Source: an uncultured Christensenellaceae bacterium
Lineage (GTDB): Bacteria > Bacillota > Clostridia > Christensenellales > Christensenellaceae
Assembly (NCBI GenBank): GCA_934373295.1
Contig: CAKROK010000085.1
Location: 1 to 5,871, forward strand
Length of the DNA: 5,871 nucleotides
Direction: 5' to 3'
Below are positions 1 through 5,705 of the stretch, one piece after another. The position numbers and the translations under genes were made by a program. Position 1 is the stretch's first letter, and every line of letters starts with the position of its first letter. Below the pieces are notes generated by a model. The model saw only the letters and a program-made list of their open reading frames with translations. It had not been told where the DNA came from and did not search any database.

Positions 1-4
1 GACT

Positions 5-40
5 CCAAAAAAAGTGGTAGCGTAAGCGAGCTTTTTTTGG
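5..40. terminator. A-tract/T-tract inverted repeat, possible bidirectional terminator
   Basis: The arms CCAAAAAAAG (5-14) and CTTTTTTTGG (31-40) are perfect 10-bp inverted repeats around a 16-base centre. Transcribed from either strand, the RNA carries a run of seven U after the centre, as in bidirectional intrinsic terminators. The stem itself is mostly A/T and the centre holds only a very weak inner stem, so it would be a poor terminator on its own. It lies 111 bases beyond the cobO stop codon and may mark the end of that transcript, or of a convergent gene outside the window. It could instead be a dispersed repeat. Confidence 0.4.
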
Positions 41-67
41 AAAGAGGAGCAGCAGCGTTATTAGACA

Positions 68-93
68 ATGAGACCGCGTTTACGCGGTCTCAT
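68..93. repeat. Perfect 11-bp GC-rich hairpin downstream of cobO
   Basis: ATGAGACCGCG (68-78) and CGCGGTCTCAT (83-93) are perfect inverted repeats around the four-base loop TTTA. The stem can be extended by three pairs (GAC 64-66 with GTC 94-96) across a single bulged A at 67. Read on the minus strand it sits about 58 bases past the cobO stop, so it would fold in the 3' untranslated region. It has no clear T-tract on either side (minus strand continues ATTGTCTAATAAC), so it is not a textbook intrinsic terminator. It is more likely an mRNA-stabilising or weak termination hairpin. The stretch 1-150 contains no gene I can support. Confidence 0.6.
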
Positions 94-150
94 GTCAATT
101 ACGCTTGCCGCGACGAGGGCGAAAGGACAGTGCATTTTGATTGTCGCACA

Positions 151-660
151 TTAGTATTCTATCCCTCTCCTCGCCCCCACCCCGCCATCCTTGTACGGAT
201 GCGCTATGGGCAATATCTCGCTAATGTAGTCGCACAGCGGATAAAGCGCCTCGGGCAGCCTTCTTCCCGTGAAAACGACCTCCGCATCGAGCTTTGTCAA
301 CTCGATAAGGCGCTCCTGTGAGATCAACCCCTGCTCGCATGCGCCCAGTATCTCGTCAAACACGATGAGCTCATAGCCCTCGTTTGCAAGCTCCTTCGCG
401 CGCTTTATCGCCTCGTCTATTCTTTTGCTCGCCTGAGCCCTTTCCGTCTCGTCCATATCCCAACAGAACTTATCCTCGACGGGCGCAATTAGCTTAACTC
501 CCAGCTTTTCTAAAATCGAGTTTTCGCTGCTACCATGTTTTAGCAACTGCACCACCGCGACGTTCATCCCCGCGCCCCTCGCGCGCAGGCATAGCCCCGC
601 CGCCGCGGTGCTCTTTCCCTTGCCCTCTCCAATGTACGCATGAACGCAGTGTTTTTTCAT
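151..660 (-). CDS. cobO: ATP:corrinoid adenosyltransferase (CobO/BtuR/CobA family)
   Basis: A cytoplasmic enzyme of 169 residues that transfers the 5'-deoxyadenosyl group of ATP to cobalt(I) of a corrinoid, giving the adenosylcobalamin form used by B12-dependent enzymes. Visible motifs fit the CobA/CobO/BtuR family in order: a P-loop GEGKGKST at residues 11-18; VVQLLKHG at 36-43; an F-x-W pair (F65, W67), where the family keeps aromatic residues that help displace the lower cobalt ligand; a Walker B-like strand ending IVFDE (D102, E103); FTGRRLPE at 130-137; and the characteristic C-terminus HPYKDGG...ARRGIEY at 154-169. The length suits the short form, without the N-terminal extension of the enteric enzymes. 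The start is supported by AAAGGCGG at 669-676, eight bases upstream. It follows the transporter terminator and has its own -10 element, so it appears to be a separate unit. No cobalamin riboswitch fits in the short leader, and no other B12 gene is present. Whether it serves de novo synthesis or salvage cannot be told. Confidence 0.93.
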   Translation of the reverse strand: MKKHCVHAYIGEGKGKSTAAAGLCLRARGAGMNVAVVQLLKHGSSENSILEKLGVKLIAPVEDKFCWDMDETERAQASKRIDEAIKRAKELANEGYELIVFDEILGACEQGLISQERLIELTKLDAEVVFTGRRLPEALYPLCDYISEILPIAHPYKDGGVGARRGIEY

Positions 661-668
661 ATCACCAT

Positions 669-720
669 CCGCCTTTCTTTTTTCTACATTATATTATATC
701 ATATCGCGCCCATAAAAAAA
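669..720 (-). promoter_or_regulatory. Probable cobO promoter and ribosome binding site
   Basis: On the minus strand the leader contains two overlapping perfect TATAAT boxes (693-698 and 688-693). The downstream box has a weak -35 candidate TTTATG (711-716) at 17-bp spacing. The upstream box would have only GTTTTT (716-721). The -35 area overlaps the T-tract of the transporter terminator. The RNA would start about 20 bases before the ATG. An SD-like AAAGGCGG (669-676) lies eight bases before the start codon at 660. The -10 match is seen directly; promoter activity is inferred. Confidence 0.55.
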
Positions 721-743
721 CGCCCCCAGAGGAGCGCCTTTTA
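714..743 (-). terminator. Intrinsic terminator of the ABC transporter operon
   Basis: On the minus strand CGCTCC (731-736), loop TCTG (727-730) and GGGGCG (721-726) form a six-pair core with one T-G wobble. It is prolonged by two G-T wobbles and four A-T pairs (737-742 with 715-720), so the right arm runs into seven T (714-720). It lies 42 bases past the stop codon of the last permease gene. On the plus strand the core gains an A-C mismatch and the T-run is shorter, so it mainly works in the minus direction. Confidence 0.85.
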
Positions 744-784
744 TTAATGAAGGGAACAAATGTGAAACTGTATTGCTTTCCTTT

Positions 785-1804
785 TTACGCTTTGATCTTT
801 CTGTTTAGACGTAATCTGTCCACAAACACCGCTATCATGAGCAGCACGCCCTTTACGACGGATTGTAAGAACGTATCAAATCCTGCCATAGTGAGTCCAG
901 TATCTATTACGTACATTAGCACCATGCCGAACATCATGCTTATCATCGAGCCGGAGCCGCCCGAGAGGGACACGCCGCCCAGCAATATGCCCGCGATTAT
1001 CACCATCTCGATGTCCTGTCCTATCGCGGGATAGCCCTGCTTTATGAACGCCGCCATGAGTATACCGGATACGCCCGCGAGCATCGCGTTTAGTATGAAG
1101 TTCGCGAAGCGGTATCTGTCCACGGGAATTCCCATGAGACGCGCGACCTCTATATTCGCGCCTATCGCCATGACGCCTCTGCCGTATTTCGTCCGCTTGA
1201 GTATGAATTCAAACACGACCACAAGCACGAGCAGTATTATGAACACGAGCGAGAATCCGCCGCTGGGCGTTATCTTGAGCTGCCATTGACCCAGCGTTTC
1301 TCCGAACCATTTAGGCAGGGGATATACCGCTATGCCATTCGTTATTATGTTTACCACTCCGCGCGCGGCGTATTGCGTGGCTATCGTCGCGACGAACGCG
1401 GGCAGCTTGAGCTTTACCACGAAAACCGCACTTATCACGCCCACCACGCCGCATATCAGCACGGCTATTATGCACGCGCCTATTACGCCCAGCCACTCCG
1501 CATTGGTGTCCATCAGCCCGAACGCAGCCGTGTCCTTCATTATCTTTGTGCTCAATATCGCGCCCAGTCCGCTGACCGCGCCCATCGAGATATCGATATC
1601 CCCGCCGCACAGCAGCATAGTCTCACCGATTGCGATTATGCCGTAAAAGGACATCGTCTTTAATATCGAGAATATGTTTACGTCGGAGAGAAACTCGCCG
1701 TTTAACAGCTGAAACACTGCCACGAACGCCAACGTGATGAGTATTATGCCCGCCTCAGGACGGGACATGAGGCGCTTTATGCCGTTTGTCTTGCTTTTTT
1801 CCAT
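785..1804 (-). CDS. Sugar-type ABC transporter permease (RbsC-like, second of two)
   Basis: An integral membrane protein of 339 residues, one half of the channel of a CUT2-type (ribose/simple sugar) importer. It belongs to the BPD_transp_2 (RbsC/AraH/LsrC/LsrD) family. Evident hydrophobic segments lie near residues 18-34, 52-66, 105-130, 184-201, 235-253, 264-280, 284-305 and 315-328. Family signatures, numbered from the chosen start, are GGDIDIS (67-73), KLKLPAF (131-137), the cytoplasmic ATPase-contact region ARLMGIP (221-227) and GGVSLSGGSGS (276-286). The start ATG at 1804 is preferred because AAGGGG (1813-1818) lies eight bases before it. An in-frame GTG at 1813, three codons earlier, overlaps that site and has no SD of its own. 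The gene follows the first permease after a gap of only 12 bases, so the two are surely cotranscribed and perhaps translationally coupled. It resembles but is clearly different from its neighbour, so a heterodimeric channel is likely. The substrate is unknown. Confidence 0.92.
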   Translation of the reverse strand: MEKSKTNGIKRLMSRPEAGIILITLAFVAVFQLLNGEFLSDVNIFSILKTMSFYGIIAIGETMLLCGGDIDISMGAVSGLGAILSTKIMKDTAAFGLMDTNAEWLGVIGACIIAVLICGVVGVISAVFVVKLKLPAFVATIATQYAARGVVNIITNGIAVYPLPKWFGETLGQWQLKITPSGGFSLVFIILLVLVVVFEFILKRTKYGRGVMAIGANIEVARLMGIPVDRYRFANFILNAMLAGVSGILMAAFIKQGYPAIGQDIEMVIIAGILLGGVSLSGGSGSMISMMFGMVLMYVIDTGLTMAGFDTFLQSVVKGVLLMIAVFVDRLRLNRKIKA

Positions 1805-1812
1805 TCCGTTCA

Positions 1813-1818
1813 CCCCTT
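1813..1818 (-). promoter_or_regulatory. Ribosome binding site that decides the second permease start
   Basis: AAGGGG on the minus strand sits eight bases upstream of the ATG at 1804. It overlaps the last two bases (TAA stop, 1817-1819) of the upstream permease gene and the first base of an alternative GTG codon (1811-1813). This favours the ATG over the GTG and suggests coupled translation. Confidence 0.6.
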
Positions 1819-2815
1819 ATCTCACCTTAGTACCCAGCTTCTTCTGCCTGCGCATGATATCCGCCGTCACCGATATCATTATGGATAGGCCGATTATTAT
1901 GTTCTGATAATTCGAGTTTATGGAGAGCAGATTTAACGCATTTAACACGCCCGCCATGAACACCACGCCGAAGAACAATCCGATTATCGAGCCCGAGCCG
2001 CCGTCCATGCTCGTCCCGCCTATCGCGCAGGCCGCTATGCAGTTCATCTCCCATCCGGCGCAGCTGGCCGGGTTTGCCGTGGTGTCTCTTCCCACCATGA
2101 GCGCAGAGACTATGCCCACCAGCACGCCCGATATCGCAAATACGGAGAGCTTTATCTTGTCCGTATCCACGCCCGATATGCGCGCCGCGATGAGGCTGTC
2201 TCCCGTCGCGGTGATCTTTCTTCCGTAGGCGGTCTTGTGCAGTATAAGCCATGCTATTACAAACGCGGCTATGGTTATGGGCAGCGCCCAGCCGGCGTTC
2301 CCCATTATTCTCGCCGTGCCGAATTTCGCAAACTGCGCTCCGGATTCCGCGAGTTTTATGTTTATGGGCATGGACTGCGTGATGAATTTCGCAAAGCCCT
2401 TAAACACGTATGTCATGCCTATCGATACGACAAACGCGGGCAGCTTTAATTTGACTATGCAAAGCCCGTTTATCATGCTGCAAATAAATCCCATCAAAAT
2501 GGTAAATATCAGCGCCGCATACCACGGCAGACCGATGTTCACCATCAGCCATGCGAAGAACATGCCGCACCAGCAGCACATCGCGCTTATCGAGATATCT
2601 ATCTCGCCCACCATCATTATGAAGCACTCGCCTATCGCGAGCATTCCCCATATCGACAACAGCTTGCCCATATTTGCAAGGTTCGTTCCGCTTATAAAAT
2701 GCGGGTTTACTATCGAAATTATAATGAACAGCACCAGCACGGGCAGTATGGACGCGAGCTCTTGAAGGGAGGTAAACCTCTGCCAAAGCCCTGTTTTCTT
2801 GTCTATAGGATTCAT
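1817..2815 (-). CDS. Sugar-type ABC transporter permease (RbsC-like, first of two)
   Basis: A 332-residue integral membrane permease of the BPD_transp_2 family, forming part of the transmembrane channel of a CUT2 importer. Evident hydrophobic segments lie near residues 22-37, 51-69, 76-93, 97-121, 125-145, 174-192, 224-242, 255-268, 277-297 and 303-320. Family hallmarks are GEIDIS (70-75), KLKLPAFV (122-129), ARISGVD (211-217), which lies in the cytoplasmic loop that contacts the ATPase, and GGTSMDGGSGS (266-276). A positively charged tail (RRQKK near 322-326) fits a cytoplasmic C-terminus. The ATG at 2815 has a perfect AGGAGG (2824-2829) eight bases upstream, placed just after the ATPase stop codon; the gap to that gene is 19 bases. 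The length is typical of the family. Having two unlike permeases in one operon recalls LsrC/LsrD and YtfT/YjfF, as opposed to the single RbsC of the ribose system. This points to a heterodimer but does not identify the substrate. Confidence 0.93.
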   Translation of the reverse strand: MNPIDKKTGLWQRFTSLQELASILPVLVLFIIISIVNPHFISGTNLANMGKLLSIWGMLAIGECFIMMVGEIDISISAMCCWCGMFFAWLMVNIGLPWYAALIFTILMGFICSMINGLCIVKLKLPAFVVSIGMTYVFKGFAKFITQSMPINIKLAESGAQFAKFGTARIMGNAGWALPITIAAFVIAWLILHKTAYGRKITATGDSLIAARISGVDTDKIKLSVFAISGVLVGIVSALMVGRDTTANPASCAGWEMNCIAACAIGGTSMDGGSGSIIGLFFGVVFMAGVLNALNLLSINSNYQNIIIGLSIMISVTADIMRRQKKLGTKVR

Positions 2816-2834
2816 ATTTCCTTCCTCCTCATTG

Positions 2835-4340
2835 TCACGCGAAGCAGAGCTGCATTATGCTCTGTTGATCCGCGTCGTTTCTGTCAAGCTCCCCTACCGT
2901 CGTGCCGTGCGACATCACAATAAACCTGTCGCACATTCCCAAAAGCTCGGGCAGCTCGGATGAAATGAATATCACGGCGATGCCCTGTTTCGCGAGCCTG
3001 TTTATCATCAGATATATCTCGTTTTTCGCACCAACATCTATGCCCTTTGTCGGCTCATCCAATATGAGTATTCGCGGCTGTGAGTTAAGCGCTTTTGCCA
3101 AAACCACCTTTTGCTGATTTCCGCCCGAGAGGTTCGCCACCATGAAGTCCATGGAGGGCGCCTTTACGGCGAGAGATTTCATATACTCCCCCGCGACCTC
3201 CTTCTGCTTTTTTCGACTGATGAACAGCTTGCCCTTTATCTTCTTCAGATTGCCGAAAACTATATTCGTCTTTATGTCTGAAAGCATGAGCAGGCCGTTT
3301 TTCTTGCGGTCCTCCGTCAAAAACGCTATGCCCTTTGATATTGCGTCCGCTTCGCCGGTTATTCTCGCCTCTTTTCCGTCAAGATATATCTTTCCCGCCG
3401 CGAGCTTATGCTGGCCGAATATCGTCTCGACCGTCTCCGTGCGCCCCGCGCCCACGAGCCCCGCAAGCCCGAGGACCTCGCCCGCGCGTATGTTAAACGA
3501 CACGTCGTGAATGAGCGTCCTGTTCTCTATGCGCGGATGATCGACCGTCAGCCCCTCCACGCGCAGCACCTCCTCGCCCAGCTCGACCTGTCTTTCGGGA
3601 TACAGGCTGGAGATGCTCCTGCCGACCATGGCGGATATTATCTTATCGCGGTCGTATTCGCTCTTTTCAAATGTGTCGATGTATTTTCCGTCTCTTAAAA
3701 CCGTGACCCTGTCCGTCAGCTTGAATATCTCATCCAGCTTATGCGTGACGAATATTACCGCCACACCCTTCTTTTTAAGCAGCTCGACTATCTCAAACAG
3801 CTTGGTCACGTCGTCCTGTGATAACGCCGTGGTCGGCTCATCCAAAATGAGCACCTGCGGCTCCCAGGAAAGCGCGCGCGCTATCATGAGCAGCTGCTTT
3901 TGACCTATCGAGAGCATGTTTACTCTCATCTTAGGGTCGAGGTCTATTTTATGCTTTTGGAGGAAATCCGCCGCCTTTTTATTGAGCGCCGCCGGATTAA
4001 ACGTCTGCCGCTTTCCCTGTGTCAAATGCCCTACATATATATTCTCCGCAACGGTCAGCACGTCCATGACGTTCGTCTCCTGCGGGACAAAGCCTATTCC
4101 CCTCAACAAAGCGTCGTGCGGAGAGGATAGCTTGACCTCGCTGTCGTTTACATACAGCGTTCCCTCAAAGCTGCCGTGCGGGTATATTCCGTTTATAACC
4201 TTTAATATAGTCGATTTTCCCGCGCCGTTTTCTCCGATAAGCCCGAGTACCTCGCCCTGTGATACTTCTATCGATACGTCATCCAGTGCGACCACTCCCG
4301 GGAACCTTTTCGTAATACCATCTGCCCTTAAAACAGCCAT
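2835..4340 (-). CDS. Sugar ABC transporter ATP-binding protein, fused double NBD (RbsA/MglA-like)
   Basis: A cytoplasmic ATPase of 501 residues, the normal length for the RbsA/MglA/AraG family, that energises the importer. Domain 1 (about 1-240) has a complete site: Walker A GENGAGKST (36-44), Q-loop Q87, signature LSIGQ (143-147), Walker B VLILDE (163-168) and H-loop H200. Domain 2 (about 258-501) keeps signature LSGGN (404-408) and Walker B ILILDE (424-429). Its Walker A is GLVGAGRTE (294-302), with Arg in place of the catalytic Lys, and serines (460-461) stand where the H-loop His would be. This asymmetry is usual for the family, leaving one competent and one degenerate hydrolysis site, so it is not damage. 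The ATG at 4340 is preceded by AAAGGGG (4352-4358) at a long spacing of 11 bases. It lies between the binding-protein gene (167-bp gap) and the first permease gene (19-bp gap), as in many Firmicutes sugar operons. The substrate cannot be inferred from the ATPase. Confidence 0.95.
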   Translation of the reverse strand: MAVLRADGITKRFPGVVALDDVSIEVSQGEVLGLIGENGAGKSTILKVINGIYPHGSFEGTLYVNDSEVKLSSPHDALLRGIGFVPQETNVMDVLTVAENIYVGHLTQGKRQTFNPAALNKKAADFLQKHKIDLDPKMRVNMLSIGQKQLLMIARALSWEPQVLILDEPTTALSQDDVTKLFEIVELLKKKGVAVIFVTHKLDEIFKLTDRVTVLRDGKYIDTFEKSEYDRDKIISAMVGRSISSLYPERQVELGEEVLRVEGLTVDHPRIENRTLIHDVSFNIRAGEVLGLAGLVGAGRTETVETIFGQHKLAAGKIYLDGKEARITGEADAISKGIAFLTEDRKKNGLLMLSDIKTNIVFGNLKKIKGKLFISRKKQKEVAGEYMKSLAVKAPSMDFMVANLSGGNQQKVVLAKALNSQPRILILDEPTKGIDVGAKNEIYLMINRLAKQGIAVIFISSELPELLGMCDRFIVMSHGTTVGELDRNDADQQSIMQLCFA

Positions 4341-4351
4341 ATGATATATAA

Positions 4352-4358
4352 CCCCTTT
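4352..4358 (-). promoter_or_regulatory. ATPase gene ribosome binding site with long spacing
   Basis: AAAGGGG on the minus strand lies 11 bases before the ATG at 4340, longer than the 8-10 bases seen for the neighbouring genes. A second purine-rich AGGAG (4364-4368) is too distant to serve that start. The intervening bases are A/T-rich (TTATATATCAT). Lower translation than for the binding protein would fit the usual excess of binding protein over ATPase; this is inference. Confidence 0.5.
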
Positions 4359-4388
4359 CTTTTCTCCTGCTATGCAAAAAATATGCGT

Positions 4389-4423
4389 TTTGACAGGATG
4401 ACAAAAGGCGTCAAGCTGTCAAA
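4389..4423 (-). repeat. Nested TTGAC/GTCAA dyad upstream of the ATPase gene
   Basis: The outer arms TTTGACAG (4389-4396) and CTGTCAAA (4416-4423) are perfect inverted repeats. Inside them TGAC (4399-4402) and GTCA (4410-4413) form a second perfect pair. The two layers are separated by a symmetrical 2x2 mismatch and enclose a seven-base loop. As RNA this is a 12-pair stem with an internal loop. As DNA it is four TTGAC half-sites in twofold symmetry, so it could be an operator. On the minus strand a run of six T (4376-4381) follows after seven bases, so a weak or conditional terminator is also possible. A consensus-like -35 TTGACA is embedded here but no -10 stands at the right distance. Confidence 0.55.
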
Positions 4424-4450
4424 GTGTTTTCGGTATTTCTTTTTTTCAAT

Positions 4451-4482
4451 ATTCCGAGGGCGCTGTCGTGCGCCCCCAGAAT
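4451..4482 (-). other. Strong 13-bp intercistronic hairpin between binding-protein and ATPase genes
   Basis: On the minus strand 4470-4482 pairs with 4451-4463 over 13 positions, including two G-T wobbles and a perfect GGGCGC/GCGCCC core, around a six-base loop ACGACA. It begins 25 bases after the binding-protein stop codon. It is followed by AATATTG rather than a T-tract, so complete termination is unlikely. Stable hairpins in this position are known in solute-binding-protein operons (for example after malE) to protect the upstream message from 3' decay and lower downstream expression. That role is inferred here. On the plus strand the same stem is followed by TTTTTCTTT, which would look like an intrinsic terminator for antisense transcripts. 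Confidence 0.7.
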
Positions 4483-4507
4483 TTTTCTTTACCAGATTTT
4501 TTCTTTA

Positions 4508-5521
4508 TTAGTATACGGTAGCCATGAGGTCGTTTACGTACTTCGTCAGCTCGTAATAATCCTCGACATTTTCCTTGGTGACTAAGGGCGCGTCAATGAT
4601 GTTCGCCCAATCTACCTTTTCGCCCTTTAACAGCTTATCGAGATATTCAGTCGCCGCATAGAACTCCTCATAGAGGGGCTGCGCGATTATGCCGTATATC
4701 TCGCCGTTCTTTACGAGGTCGAGGTTAGTCTCGTTATAGTCGACACCTATCGCGCACATCTTCACGCCCGTGTTCTTGATAGCGCCCGCCCATGTCGAGC
4801 CGCCCGTGCCCGTGGTGGAGAACGCGCCGTTTATGCCGGGGTTGGACTGTATTATGGACGTCGCCTTCGCTATAGCGGTGGGCGTGTCGTAGCCCTCCTC
4901 CTGGGGCGCGAGCACCTTTATGTTGGGGTACTTTTCGTTCATGTACTCGGTGAACGCCTTCGCCGCCGTGTCCTCGGTCAGGTTAAAGCTGCCCTCTGTG
5001 ATAGCCACGAGACCCTCGCCGTTTAACTCCTTACCCATCGCTTCAGCCGCCGTCGCGCCGTATACCGCCGCGGACGCCGCCGCCCATGCGTTGAGTCCGG
5101 GGTAATTTTGCTCCTCGCTCGCGTCAAAGAACTGATGCGCGGATGTTACGAAAACACCCTTTTCCCTCCATGCCTCCGCATACGTCTCTGCGGAATCATC
5201 CAGCCAGAACAGCACCATGCCCTTTATGCCGTGCTGGTCTATGCCCGCCTCTGCGAGGGAATACGCCTCTGCTACGTCCGCGTCGTCGGGAGCATAGATG
5301 TGAAAATCGGTATATCCGAGCTTCTTCGCCGCGTCCACAAATCCGCCTATCATGAGCTGAACCGTGGGGTTGGTTCTGTTTACTATGCATATTCCCAGCG
5401 GGGTAGATGCGGGATCAAGGTCTCCGGTCTGCTGATCGCCTGTCGCGGGCTTTTCGCCGCACGCAACGAGCAATGTCGCCGCCATCAGTATCACGAGAAT
5501 AACTGATATGATTTTTTTCAT
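4508..5521 (-). CDS. Sugar-type ABC transporter substrate-binding lipoprotein (ribose-binding-like)
   Basis: A 337-residue extracytoplasmic solute-binding protein that captures the substrate and delivers it to the permeases. The N-terminus is a lipoprotein signal: KK at 2-3, a hydrophobic stretch at about 4-19 and the lipobox LVAC with Cys21 as the lipidated residue. An acidic, flexible linker (about 22-40) then leads to the folded domain. From about residue 41 the sequence has the periplasmic-binding-protein-4 (ribose/galactose type) pattern: a first strand GICIVN (43-48), GIKGMVLFWLDDSA (98-111) where the family has its D-rich substrate loop, GYDTPTA (210-216) followed by the SIIQSNPGINGAF helix-strand (222-234), IGVDYN (258-263) with the usual ligand-facing Asp (D261), and GIIAQPLYE (277-285), where the AQP motif is typical. 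The start has AGGAGGA (5532-5538) ten bases upstream. Being first in the operon, ahead of a stabilising hairpin, fits high expression. Ligand class (sugar, polyol, autoinducer or other) is unresolved. Confidence 0.93.
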   Translation of the reverse strand: MKKIISVILVILMAATLLVACGEKPATGDQQTGDLDPASTPLGICIVNRTNPTVQLMIGGFVDAAKKLGYTDFHIYAPDDADVAEAYSLAEAGIDQHGIKGMVLFWLDDSAETYAEAWREKGVFVTSAHQFFDASEEQNYPGLNAWAAASAAVYGATAAEAMGKELNGEGLVAITEGSFNLTEDTAAKAFTEYMNEKYPNIKVLAPQEEGYDTPTAIAKATSIIQSNPGINGAFSTTGTGGSTWAGAIKNTGVKMCAIGVDYNETNLDLVKNGEIYGIIAQPLYEEFYAATEYLDKLLKGEKVDWANIIDAPLVTKENVEDYYELTKYVNDLMATVY

Positions 5522-5705
5522 TTTTCTAAGTTCCTCCTGTTGTCTTTGTTTTTCTTTTTCTATCTATATCCGCCTCACAGCAGAAAAACCGATCTATTTT
5601 CCTCAAAAAATCGTACACAAAGCATAGCCGCATTAAGCGTACCCTTTTCCCTTCGATAATTTTTACCGTCAATTAGGGCTTATTTCGTTGTACATTGTTT
5701 TTCCT
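5522..5705 (-). promoter_or_regulatory. Leader region of the transporter operon
   Basis: This 184-bp stretch lies between the partial regulator and the binding-protein gene. It holds the strong SD AGGAGGA (5532-5538) and a purine-rich tract on the minus strand just before it (about 5540-5565). A consensus-like -35 TTGACG occurs at 5667-5672 on the minus strand, but no acceptable -10 lies 15-19 bases downstream, so I do not claim a mapped promoter. GTAC occurs three times (5613-5616, 5639-5642, 5689-5692). The last lies in TCGTTGTACAT (5685-5695), which matches 10 of 11 positions of the TNGTNNNACNA pattern associated with FadR-type GntR regulators. No intrinsic terminator is evident after the upstream gene, so readthrough is possible. 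Confidence 0.4.

Noticed and set aside
294..302. Residue range (not base positions) in the ATPase: second Walker A motif has Arg instead of Lys and the H-loop His is missing, suggesting an inactivated domain.
   Set aside because: This degeneracy is the normal state of the second nucleotide-binding domain in RbsA/MglA/AraG ATPases. The first domain is intact and the length is normal.
37..321. Plus-strand open frame of 94 codons antisense to the cobO 3' end.
   Set aside because: It overlaps a clear gene, runs through two inverted repeats and has no recognisable domain. The purine-rich sequence near its start is not enough to support it.
661..713. Possible cobalamin riboswitch ahead of cobO.
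   Set aside because: The leader is only about 50 bases, starts right after a terminator and has no B12-box-like sequence; a cobalamin riboswitch needs about 200 bases.
721..730. CGCCCCCAGA occurs in both the terminator (721-730) and the intercistronic hairpin (4471-4480), suggesting a shared repeat.
   Set aside because: The match ends after ten bases and both are GC-rich hairpin arms, where short coincidences are expected. The rest of the two structures differs.
1286..1663. Plus-strand open frames of 70-176 codons lying inside the permease and ATPase genes (the longest at 2235-2765).
   Set aside because: Their composition (runs rich in R, H, Y or in S, P, T, I) is what antisense frames of membrane-protein genes give, and none shows a family motif. 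They are shadows of the minus-strand genes.
5667..5672. TTGACG as the -35 box of the transporter promoter.
   Set aside because: No sequence resembling TATAAT lies 15-19 bases downstream on the minus strand, so it cannot be called a promoter from sequence alone.
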